Translations under genes and position numbers: made by a program | The notes under the pieces: model-generated | Told to the model about the DNA's origin: nothing | The model's database searches: none | Seen by the model: only the letters and a program-made list of their open reading frames with translations | Source of the DNA: Echinometra lucunter | Lineage: Eukaryota > Echinodermata > Echinoidea > Camarodonta > Echinometridae | Reading direction: 5' to 3' | Length of the DNA: 64,000 bases | Assembly: GCA_029962745.1 (NCBI GenBank) | Contig: CM057165.1 | Coordinates: 185,059 to 249,058 of the forward strand | In this document: positions 29,266 through 38,324 of the stretch, in pieces | How the letters are laid out: each line of letters begins with the position of its first letter | How positions within the stretch are numbered: position 1 is the stretch's first letter

Positions 29266-29568
29266 CTATTTGCCGTCTAATCACCAGTTTATCTAATATT
29301 CGATGACCTGATGAACTTTAAAAATATTCAGGTCTGAGAAGGAGACCAGCATCACAGACACAGGACGATTTGATTTTTAGTATTATGCAAAGTTAACCCT
29401 AAAGGTTCAATACACGTTCATGAATCATATTTGCAATAGGGTTGTACATAAACTAATGTACACTGCATTGCAATAGACATAACACGCAAAATAACGCAGT
29501 AATGGCATTGTTTGTAATTGTATGTGTAAACGTAGTCGATGAAGATGGTAATATGAAAGGGCAAAAAA

Positions 29569-29599
<31 letters not shown>

Positions 29600-29604
<5 letters not shown>

Positions 29605-29705
29605 CACCGCCGTCGCCGGGAGTCGAACCAGGGACCATGAGGATGTGAGACCAGTGCTTTACCGATGGACCAGAATATAGTCCATAGAGATAACACGTAG
29701 ATGGA
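29600..29705 (-). other. tRNA-like module inside E2 with poly-T
   Basis: On the minus strand: TGGTCCATCGGTAAAGCAC (A-box-like), CTGGTCTCACATCCTCA where an anticodon arm would be, GGTCCCTGGTTCGACTCCC (T arm with B box GGTTCGACTCC), then a poly-T run (the A-run at 29573-29600), which would terminate RNA polymerase III. It is derived from a tRNA and could be transcribed; it does not fold as a complete tRNA by eye. Confidence 0.6.
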
Positions 29706-31639
29706 AAATGGGATTCCTAAATCATATCTTCCAGTTGAAATTTCGATATGTTCCTGACATCTGATTAAAAAATAAATGGCACACTTACGATAGAGAATTT
29801 TCTCAGCTACAACATACTCGAAGCTGGGCGAAAATAGAGCAGAAATAACGGAGCTGTTGCTCAAAAAAGATGGGAATGTAGAATCAAGAATTAAAAAAAG
29901 GTCATGTCCCATAGACAATACACGCAAAATGTGAAAAAATGACATGCCTCCGTTTATCGTAAGATAAGACCATGATGCAGTTCTCTAAATGAAAAATAAA
30001 GGCAATTGGTATATAAGAGCATTGTCTCAGCTACAACATACTGAAATCCCGGCGAAAATCGACCAACAATAAGCGAGATAGTCTTGATTAAAGGTAAAAA
30101 ACATGACGTCATAATTGAAAAAATGAAATTTTGAGTTCACATGAGAATATGGTAACGTTCCGACTGTTCGACCCCCAAATTTTGTTCATGAATTCAATTC
30201 TTCAATTCATAGGCTTTCAGAAAATGTAAAAAAAATGGGGGGTCTCCATGCTTTTTAACGAGCTATGGCGGATTTTAAAGAGGCATGTTTTTGCATGTTT
30301 TTACGTTATTTGCCCCATAGACGCGCGCACGGATTTTAAATTTTGACGCGCGCGTGCGGCGTTATGGTCAGTTGAAATCGATTCTAATTTGATGGAAATG
30401 GTCAAGAAATGTCTTAGAATTGCAAATCAAGTGAAAAAACGGCGTTTTTACGTTATTTACGAGTTGCGCACGCGCAAAACGCGCGCGCGGGTGCTTACGC
30501 GCGGAAATTTTTGAAATGCTTAAAATGCCCTGAAATGGATTTTGGTTTGATCCATGAGTGATTTTGAGCATTTATAAATTTTGCGCGCGCACTGACGCGC
30601 GGACGTACGCGTACGCGCGCGTTTAAAAGGTTGGAATTGTTCAGATTGATATGAATATTCATCATGCCAAATATGAATGGAAAATGACATTCGGTTATGA
30701 AGATATGATCATGAGATGAATTTTACAAAATGGCGCCTAGATGACGTCACGACGACCGGATGAACTTGAAAATGACTAAAAATCCGAGATCTCGTTATGA
30801 CTGATGATTCCTGAAAATTTCACGAAAAATGATTCAGCCAGTCCTGAGATCTCGACTGCACAAAAAAGTGGGTACCAATAAAAAGAATAATTAATTAATA
30901 ATGAAGAATAAAGAAAATTCTGACGAAATTAAAAGGTGATCTGTCATAATATGACAGACCACCTAATAATAATAATAGTAATAATAGTAATAATTATATT
31001 GTATTGGATGGCTCTGGATGGGATACCAGAGAATATTCCACGAATTGGGGCCAATATTGCACGAATCGAAGATGATATAGATAACAATTAATATTATATT
31101 TTGGATCAGAAATTTATCCTTTCATGATTGGCTTAAAGACCTTCACGTGATCATTGGTATTTTCAGCTATTTCAGAATGTTGGCATGAAGGTTTACTATT
31201 TGGGAAATGACGTCACTCTTATGACGACATTTTCCAAATAGTATATACTATTTGTGAAATGACGTCACAGTACGCAAAATCTATGCGCGAAATGAAAATT
31301 CAGGGGGGCATACGAGAGCTTGAGTGCGCACCATGGGGAACTCTCGCGGTGTCACGGCTACTGCGTCTCTCAATTTTCGATCACTTTGTAGTTTATCCGT
31401 ACAACGTTTAGTGCCATAAAGCATTCAATAAGACATAAACATGAAATAAAGAATATTGATTTGGTGTCATTTGACTGATTTATTCTAATAAACAAGGTAA
31501 AAACCCACTTTACCTACTTGGCTGATTTGCGAGGCCGTGTACCAGTCAAGAAAAATATAAAATAAGAAAGTAATTTTCATGTACAAATACATATAATCTT
31601 GATCCAAAATATAAAACAAATATACTCTGCCATAATTTC

Positions 31640-31763
31640 GAGTTTCTGGTTAAAACTATGGGCCTCGGTGACTCGCATAGTACCATTCACTTCGGGGCTG
31701 CGCCCCTCAGTGAAAAGTACTATTTCGGAGTCACCTCTTGCCCATAGTTTTAACCAGAAACTC
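31640..31763. repeat. hairpin with GGGGCTGCGCCCC loop
   Basis: Arms GAGTTTCTGGTTAAAACTAT and its inverse, then GGTGACTC..GAGTCACC inner arms and a central GGGGCTGCGCCCC. The structure is a nested palindrome of about 124 bases within E3. Confidence 0.85.
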
Positions 31764-32070
31764 TCAAGGCAAAGTATTTTTGTATATTTGTATATTATTA
31801 TTTATATGACACCTAGACAGATCCCTGCCATTTGATTGGTTGTTTGATATTCATCATTTGTCCCATTGCACTATGACGTCATCAATCGTGCGAAAGTGGC
31901 TCCATTTACCGTGCAATTTTGGATCCATACGATTTGCTCCATTGCACGCTGGCCGAGAGCCCGGCACACTACGTACGCTTGCGTTTGCAATGTGCAGCAC
32001 GAACAGGGCGCTAGCGTATAGCGCTATTGATTTATTGCGATTTGATCTAATTTTAGGTGTCATAACAAAT

Positions 32071-32227
32071 AATGAATGTTTTTTCATTCGTGCAATGGAC
32101 AGAATATTTCATTCGGTGAGAGATGAAATTATTGATCCATTCAACTCGGCTGCGCCTCGTTGAATGGATCATTTCATCTTTCACCTCATTTAAATATTCT
32201 GTCCATTGCACTCATAAACATTCATTA
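32071..32227. repeat. 157-base hairpin with CTCGGCTGCGCCTCG centre
   Basis: Arms AATGAATGTTTTTTCATTCG and GTTTATGAGTGCAATGG type inverse pair; also GTGCAATGGACAGAATAT against ATATTCTGTCCATTGCAC; inner arms GATCCATTCAAC and GTTGAATGGATC. The centre GGCTGCGCC resembles that of the hairpin at 31640. Confidence 0.85.
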
Positions 32228-32609
32228 TCTGTATACTGTATAGGGCATTTTAGCGGCGCATTAAAAACACATAGTTCATGTCTGCATGACTTGTCTGTGC
32301 AATATCAGAGCATATTGTATAAAACGCCAAATTCCCCATAGGCTCATGTACAAATTTGCCGTGCAATATTATGTGATATTGCATGGTCTCTTCGCGTGCG
32401 CGCAATGAAACAAACATGCGCAATCAGGATTACAATGCGCGGATACGCAATACACGCAATGCACAAACGACACTTTGATGACGTCATAAAGAGGTAAGTC
32501 AAACTTGTGTGATCAAAATAAATGTACGATGGGGGCCCTTTTTAGTTGCTGGAATGACATTTATTGAATTTTAAATCCCTTTCCTGTTGGGTATAGATAA
32601 TAATAATTA

Positions 32610-32748
32610 TATTGGATGGCTTTATTTCATGGAATACCAGGAATATTCCACTCGTTAGGGCCAATATTGCACTCATCTTCGATTCGTGTAATATTGGCCC
32701 TAATTCGTGGAATATTCTCTGGTATCCCATTCAGAGCCATCCAATATA
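32610..32748. repeat. terminal hairpin of E3
   Basis: Two arms of about 65 bases, both containing ATTCCAC, AGGGCCAATATT and GATGGCT in inverse order, centred near 32679. The right arm also pairs with the left end of E3 at 31003-31075. Confidence 0.85.
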
Positions 32749-33063
32749 ATATAAATAATAATAATAATAATAATAATGATGATAATAATAATAGGGATTT
32801 GCATGGCACCGTCTATGCTAGTCTATTCCGAGGCACTCAAGAAAGATTAGAGAGTCCAGTTGAGTGTCCTTGCGTCAAGTATTGTTTATAAAAGAGACCA
32901 GATTTCAACTTGGATTTATAGCAATATTGCATGCAGGAAATGCACTTATCAGACAAAGTAATGCATGTTGACAGCACAGCATCTTTACACAACACTCCTT
33001 TACATATTTTTAGACCAACTTATCATTAGTATCATGAAAAGAGTGGACAAAGAAAAAACTTAC

Positions 33064-33122
33064 TGCATTCTGCTTGGCCTGTCTATCAGCCTCTTGCTCA
33101 TCTTGAAGAGACTCTAGGGATT
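33064..33122 (-). pseudogene. copy 2 exon 1, acceptor apparently lost
   Basis: Encodes ESLESLQDEQQADRQAKQNA as in copy 1, donor GTAAGT present. Upstream of the exon the sequence reads TTTTTTTCGG where a CAG acceptor would be expected, and no other AG lies close by. Because copy 1 begins exactly here, the normal acceptor cannot be compared within the window. Confidence 0.65.
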
Positions 33123-33269
33123 CCCCGAAAAAAAGCAAAAATGGGACATGAGAAAATGAATAATTATCACAAAAGGAACATTAAAAAAAAAGGGACAAAT
33201 AAATACATTATGTGTATAAAAATACAATTGTAAATTACAATTAGCATTCACATTTCTTGACATTTGTTT

Positions 33270-33385
33270 GCCATTTGTGGTGATTGTTATGATAGCAGTA
33301 ATCATGGTGATGTACTGGAGAAATAATGGTGGTGGCAATGGTGATCATGATGGTGATATTGAAGATAATCATGACTATGACAATG
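33270..33385. repeat. GATGGT/ATGGTGAT-rich low-complexity tract
   Basis: Imperfect triplet-like repetition (ATGGTGATGTACTGG, GGTGGTGGCAATGGTGATC, GATGGTGATATTGAAGA). It is in the intron upstream of exon 1 of copy 2. No other feature is recognised between 33123 and 33866. Confidence 0.6.
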
Positions 33386-33866
33386 ACAGAACTACATGTT
33401 TCCTTTTGTTCAAAATGCACCTTACAAAACTTTAACCCAAAGCAGTACATAATTTTCTCAAGGTCTAATTCAATCAGGTTTCCCTCTGCAAATTGGCAAG
33501 AGTTATTTTCATCTTTCACTCCTACAGTCTATGAAAAAAAATACAATTGTATATAACATGAAGCAATGAATAAAAGTTGCAAAATGTAAGAGAAAATAGC
33601 CAATTCCACATGAAAACAGTAATTATATAGTTTACACTGTATTGCCAAGTTAGATACTTTAATGATTAGAGACAATTAAATTGCTTTTACCTGAGAAAGA
33701 CACGAAGTATTGCATTGGAAATGGGCTAAAAATTTTCAGTGGATTTTTCTCTTTCTGTTCATGTATAATGTGCAATTCCTCAGACTTTAGATCAAAAGAT
33801 AATGCACAAGTATCACTAAAAGGAGACATTATACTGCTATGGTTAAAATACATTTATTTTACTCAC

Positions 33867-33940
33867 TTTGCCTTAGCTAATAGTTTATTCTTGTTATCGA
33901 GATCCTCCTTGAGAGCAGTTACATAATCCTCATCAGGTTT
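33867..33940 (-). CDS. copy 2 upstream exon (coiled coil)
   Basis: 74 bases, acceptor ATCTTAG, donor GTGAGT. Encodes KPDEDYVTALKEDLDNKN then KLLAKAK with two bases left over, which join the single leading base of exon 1 to give Lys. The motif is of the kind seen after the N-terminal domain of CDK5RAP2-family proteins (inference). The phase at its 5' end (0) does not match the exon proposed at 34036, so one junction here is uncertain or mutated. Confidence 0.55.
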
Positions 33941-34035
33941 CTAAGATCTCAGTCTTGCTACAAGGTTTAGCAAAGATAAAAGAGAAACATAAAACATAAA
34001 AATACCTTCGAATATTATCATACACTAAAAAGTAT

Positions 34036-34091
34036 GCAAACATACCTTTTAGTGTACTAACAAGAGGATTTAATGAAGAACCCATCTGCAC
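34036..34091 (-). CDS. possible small exon upstream
   Basis: Approximate limits. On the minus strand an acceptor AACTTCAG, codons for QMGSSLNPLVSTLK and a donor GTATGT. Its 5' phase (1) agrees with the exon ending at 34768. Short and without homology support. Confidence 0.35.
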
Positions 34092-34590
34092 TGAAGTTGC
34101 TGATGATTATTAGAGCCAAAAATTGACAAACAGTACTTGAAAGGCATAATGGATGTAAAGGTCTGCATGAAATGCTGACCACCTGCTGTCCCACAACACA
34201 AGGCGATAAAACAAATGAACATACATGTAATTATATTCATTCTGAGTGCAATAATCACTACCTTCAATTCACAACAGTCGACTCACAACCTTGAAAAGGA
34301 TGACTAAACTCATGTTTTCAAACTATGATATAAAACACATCTAATACAATAATGGTGTGTTGCCTGCTGAATTAACTTTTTAGAGGAAAGGAAAATTATT
34401 CTTTTCATATTTTCTTAAAATCCTGATATGTATTATGCAGATATTGATGCTGATAATTATTCTATTGATATAGCTCAAGTATCCTAGTTATTTTCTAGTT
34501 CCTGGTACACTTGTAAAGCAGAAAAGTAATCATTACATTGTTTAATTTAATAGTACAATTGTGATGATGAATGACAGTAATTGGGGAAGG

Positions 34591-34868
34591 ATTAATCTTT
34601 GAGGGATAAGTTCTTATCTTTGAGTTTATCTATCTCTCTGTTGAGTCTATCGTTTTCATCCTTGAGTCTAGTCATCTCGACATGGTGTGAGGGGCTAGGT
34701 GATGCCCTCACAGCTGACAGTCAACTGTATTTGACAAAGTATTAATCTTTGAGGAATAAGTCCTTACCTTTGAGTTTATCTATCTCTCTGTTGAGTCTAT
34801 CGTTTTCATCCTTGAGTCTACTCATCTCGGCATTGTGTGAGGGGCTAGGTGATGCCCTCACAGCTGAC
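34591..34868. repeat. tandem duplication of exon/intron boundary, period 150
   Basis: 34591-34719 and 34741-34868 match closely, both encoding on the minus strand AVRASPSPSH and LKDENDRLNREIDKLK. The donor is GTAAGG in the 34741 unit but ATAAGA in the 34591 unit, and the latter also lacks an acceptor, so only the 34741 unit can serve as an exon. Confidence 0.85.
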
Positions 34869-34921
34869 TGTTGCATCTCCAAGAGCAATCGGTCCTTCTC
34901 CCTCCCACTCTCTAGCAGCTT
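34768..34921 (-). CDS. copy 2 further upstream exon (coiled coil)
   Basis: 154 bases, acceptor TGAACAG, donor GTAAGG, phase 0 to 1. Encodes KLLESGREKDRLLLEMQQSA, VRASPSPSHNAEMSRLKDEN and DRLNREIDKLK. The composition fits the same coiled-coil protein. No further upstream exon could be followed with confidence. Confidence 0.65.
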
Positions 34922-35913
34922 CTGTTCATATCAACGAATTATCAAAAGTATGATTAGTGAATTTATTTCACAACTGTCATCAAAACATTGTATATTTACA
35001 TACATCATGCAGGGCTACATACTCAAGTTTGTGAAGGGGCTCTATAATATAGAGCTTGGAAATGAATGTGGAAATGAATGATTTCAACACAGGGCTCAAT
35101 ATGTATTGAGCCCTGATTTGAAATAATTCAATTTGGGGGGCTGGAAACCAAATTTTTGGGGCCCCCATGTATCCCAGGTGCCTGTTAGTGTTGAGGCCTG
35201 CATGATACAAATATCAATCAATAATTCAACACGAATACAAATGAATCCAACATTTCATTCATACCAGCCAGTGGTTTCCCCACAATGGCACTATCGTGAA
35301 ATAGGAAACCACCGTTCACTTTGTATAGCACTACAGCGCTTTATTCGGTCTAACGTTATTGTTGTTGTTGTTCGTTCCGTTTTTTGGCGTTCGATTCGTA
35401 TACCGAATATTGACGCTATCTACGTGCGGGTTTCTTTTTGTTGTTGTTGTTGTTGTTTTGGGTTTTTGGATGTATTTCACGAGGTGTCCACAGGTCTGGC
35501 ATTGGTGACGGTCCTCCCACTTGTATGTTTTTTGGTTTGCATCATCTGGACAGTCCGGCTCTGTACAGTGAGCAGACTTCTCAGTCTCGGAGAGACCTAG
35601 TCCACTCCAATGCGTGAGAGGGGTCGACCCCGCCAGAACCTATAATGGACTCCTCTAATCCAGTATCATTGGGAAAAAAACAAACAAAACAAAACAAAAA
35701 ACAAAAGAAAATAAAACAAGCAAACAGGCATGACAGGTAGACAAAACAAAACAAAACAAAGTGCAGAGCTACTAAAAGTAAGCGAAAAATATGTTGTCGT
35801 TCCGTTAGTATAAACTTGGAATGGACAAAATGAAAGAAAGCGTACACTGTGAGGAGGGTTGATATGAACTCGTATAATCAATGGTAACAAGATGGATGGG
35901 TTTAGAAGAGTTA
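34922..35913. other. no gene recognised
   Basis: Holds a GTT/TTG-rich tract at 35359-35462 and a CAAAA-rich tract at 35670-35760. Several open frames exist but are low-complexity and lack splice or homology support. Confidence 0.6.
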
Positions 35914-36006
35914 GGTCGGCACTCCTCCTTTATAGAAGGAGTTCTATATAAGGAGTTTTATATAGACTCTAGGAGTTGTTCTTTATATAAAGGAGGAGTG
36001 CCGACC
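35914..36006. repeat. 93-base inverted repeat
   Basis: Outer arms GGTCGGCACTCCTCCTTTAT and its inverse ATAAAGGAGGAGTGCCGACC, with smaller AGGAGTT repeats and TATATA between. Transcribed in either direction it would form a stable hairpin. Probably a short foldback MITE. Confidence 0.85.
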
Positions 36007-36062
36007 CTACCAGAATACGAGGCTAACGACGACTGTTAGAGACAGAACACTTCGGTCTACAG

Positions 36063-36646
36063 CCTCAGGCCCCGGGGGGGGGGGGGGGGTACTCGACCCC
36101 AAAAGTGGTAGGTATGTGCCGCGGGCGAAACAAAAAACGGGGGCTTTGGAACGGGCTTATTGAGAAAAGGAGGGTCTTCGGAACGGGCTTCGGAACTACA
36201 AATGTTTGTGAAAACGGGGGTCTTTGGAACGGTTCGCCTGCGTGTGAGTCATGTGAGTGCGTATGTATCCCTATGGAACGGGCATACGTGCATGTAGCTA
36301 GCCCGGCGGCACAGCCGCCGGGTGCGCTCGCGCAGAGGCGATGGTCGGACAGCGCTCTGCGGGCCGCTTTTCACCAAAAATGCAGCTCATTGTAGCGGAT
36401 CAATGCAGCGCCGGAACGGCGTAACGAAAAACATGCGAAGCTTTGGAACGGATTTCTTTCTTCTTTTTTCTGGATAAGAAGAAAATGCCATGCTTTGGAA
36501 CGGCTTTCTTTGTTCTTTTTCTCAATAAGATAAAAATGCTATGCTTTGGAACGGAAATTTGAGTGTAGAAATGGGGGTCTTCTCCGCGGCACATACCCAC
36601 CACGCATTATATACTGAGTGCCCCCCCCCCCCCCCGGGCCTCAGGC
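36063..36646. mobile_element. hAT-like MITE with G-run ends and repeated GGAACGG
   Basis: Perfect 8-base duplication CCTCAGGC at 36063-36070 and 36639-36646 encloses an element that begins CCCGGGG plus a G-run and ends with a C-run plus GGG. Inside, GGTA/TGGTGGGTATGTGCCGCGG-type sequences recur in inverse near the two ends, and the motif TTTGGAACGG or a variant occurs about nine times. 8-base duplications point to hAT. No ORF of its own is credible. Confidence 0.75.
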
Positions 36647-36774
36647 ATGGCACACATGCATTCAAAAATCAGTTTTAACTTTTACCTTGCGAAAGTCTGC
36701 TTAAAAAAAACCGATGTAATTCTACGATCAATAATGACAAAAACCGATGTAATTCTACGATCAATAATGACAAA

Positions 36775-38103
36775 ACTAAAGTATTAAAATTAGGTTCAAG
36801 TCAACATTTAAATTATGACTTCTCCTTCGGCGAGATCGTGGATTTTCTTAAAGTTTTAGGAGTATTTTTCACCTTAGATGAACATAAGAAAGAAGATCTA
36901 AATTACAAAGAAATCTTAAGCAAAATTAAAACACTCTTGAACTTTTGGAAGCTAAGGGATATAACGCTTATGGGGAAAATTCAACTATTGAAGGTGCATA
37001 TCTATTCTAAAATCCTCTTTCGAGCGTCTCTTACTCCTGTTCCTAAGTGGGTTTATGAATCATTGGATAAATTATCTTTTGATTTTTTATGGAAAGGTAA
37101 GAAAGACAAAATTAATAGGAATACAATGTCTTTAGACTATAAGCAAGGAGGATTAAAGATGTTAAACTTCCCTGTACAGGTAAAGGCACAGCGAATAATG
37201 TGGATTAAAAAACTTTTAAATAAAGATGAAGATATGAAATGGAAACAGTACTTTAATTTTGCCACTAAACATTTGGGTGGAGATTTGTTATTTTCATGTG
37301 ACTATATACCAGGTTTATTAAAAGTAACAGCTTCCAAATTTTACATGGACTTATTAGAAGAGTGGGTAAATATAAGACATATTAGAAGTACAGAGTTTGG
37401 GAAAGTTGTGATTTTTAATAATAAGCTTATTCGATATAAAGGGAGTTGTATATTTGATAAGATTCTATACGATAAAGAGGTTTATAGATTGCATCATATT
37501 TTGGATAATAACGGTAAACTAAAATGTGATACACATTTTCTTAATTTGAATTTAGATGCAAATGATGTTGAAAAGATTAAGCATATTTATGCCTGTTTAC
37601 CCGTTAGTTGGAAGAACAATATTGAAATAAATGCAAAGCATAACTCTGGAATCGATTTCAATTTGGGTAAGAAAACGACTAATTTAATGTTTTTAAAATC
37701 AAAAGAAATTTACGAACAGCTGTTGTATAAAAATGAAATTAAACCTTCTATTTTTGACAGAATTAGAACGAATTATGATCTTACCAATAAGGAAATAGAA
37801 AGTATATTTTTAAGACTAAGATATTGCACACTGAATAGTCGATTAAGGGAGTTCCAGTATAAACTCTTGCATAATATTATATACACTAACCACCACCTTT
37901 TCCGTTTTGGTCTTATTTCGACCAATTTATGCTCATTTTGTGAAAAGGAAGAAGAAACGTATGAACATCTATTTTATACTTGTGAATTTTCAAAATCACT
38001 TTGGGATCTGTGTGCAAGAAGTTTAAATTTCGAAATAAATCAATTTAGTGGGAGGAAATCCTTTTTGGGAAGCAGGAAAAAAGTAAAGGTAAATATCAAT
38101 TAA
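36775..38103 (+). pseudogene. LINE protein C-terminal fragment
   Basis: Open from about 36745; the region from residue FLKVLGVFFTLDEHKKED has the usual reverse transcriptase thumb pattern (LGVFF, KIKTLLNFWKLRDITLMGKI, LWKGKKDKI). The C-terminal knuckle reads LCSFCEKEEETYEHLFYTC and is typical of L1/Tx1-type proteins. The catalytic YxDD block is missing by truncation. The frame ends at 38103 after a small indel near AAAAAAGTAAAGG; the remaining tail (LVKYLVYKNRELKKPPSL) continues in another frame to about 38324. Confidence 0.75.
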
Positions 38104-38114
38104 TTAATCATGTC

Positions 38115-38324
38115 TTGATTTTAGTTAAATATCTTGTTTACAAAAACCGAGAATTAAAAAAACCTCCTTCATTGATTGAAATAAAAAATAGTATTAAGGG
38201 GGATCAAAGAGAAGAAAAGAAATTAGCAACAAAGAGGGGGACTCTTACAATCCATTTCTCTAAATGGGAAAACTTAAATATTAGACCATGTATTGGAGCC
38301 CAGAGCCAGTTCTCCACCGGATAG
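38115..38324 (+). pseudogene. LINE C-terminal tail after frameshift
   Basis: ILVKYLVYKNRELKKPPSLI then KNSIKGDQREEKKLATKR resembles the last residues of L1-like proteins. Together with the preceding frame it shows a decayed copy. Confidence 0.55.

Larger units (their letters stand above)
28069..30966 (-). mobile_element. Helitron2/HINE-like element E2
   Basis: 2.9 kb, reverse orientation to E1, inserted in the ATT repeat of intron 1 in copy 2. On the minus strand it starts at 30966 with AGGTGGTCTGTCATATTATG and ends GACAGACCACCTAATTCGTC, a stem-loop closed by GACGAATT, and tail AAATCTCGT. Long stretches match E1: GCGCGC-rich patches (30320-30630), the tRNA-like module and the segment GGTTGTACATAAACTA. 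It differs by a large minisatellite near the 3' end (28310-29265). Confidence 0.65.
30990..32756. mobile_element. multi-hairpin foldback DNA element E3
   Basis: Ends are an inverted repeat of about 70 bases: left TTGGATGGCTCTGGATGGGA from about 31003, right the inverse ending CAGAGCCATCCAA at about 32747. The right end is also half of a 140-base hairpin. Inside are further hairpins (31195-31260, 31640-31763, 32071-32227). No transposase is seen. The element sits next to E2 in the same ATT/TAA repeat, absent from copy 1. Superfamily unknown. Confidence 0.65.
13001..34921 (-). pseudogene. centrosomin-family gene, inverted and damaged copy 2
   Basis: Minus-strand exons match those of copy 1 in reverse order: 13001-13085 (exon 15), 13401-13463, 13780-14169, 14623-14750, 15321-15462, 16197-16315, 17188-17322, 19407-20338 (8 fused to 6), 25517-26196 (5), 26411-26721 (4), 27237-27308, 27863-27970, 33064-33122 (1), plus upstream exons near 33867, 34036 and 34768. 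Exons 9 to 15 keep intact frames and splice sites. Exons 1 to 8 carry a 1361-base deletion, a 14-base deletion, a 1-base deletion and a probable acceptor loss, so this copy cannot encode the full protein. Intron sequence also aligns closely, as expected for allelic haplotypes of a very heterozygous animal or a recent duplication. Copy 2 adds about 13 kb of insertions. Confidence 0.75.

Noticed and set aside
29600..29705. A functional tRNA gene
   Set aside because: A and B boxes are visible but the acceptor stem and anticodon arm do not pair properly, and the unit is embedded in a repeated transposon.
29418..29945. A 175-residue frame with a long Phe run
   Set aside because: It reads through the poly-T stretch and tRNA-like module of E2.
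31599..32163. Possible small proteins at E3
   Set aside because: Frames run through the hairpins and exist on both strands because of the palindromes.
36105..36603. Open frames starting MVGMCRG on both strands
   Set aside because: They translate the inverted ends of the hAT-like element; symmetry explains the shared start.
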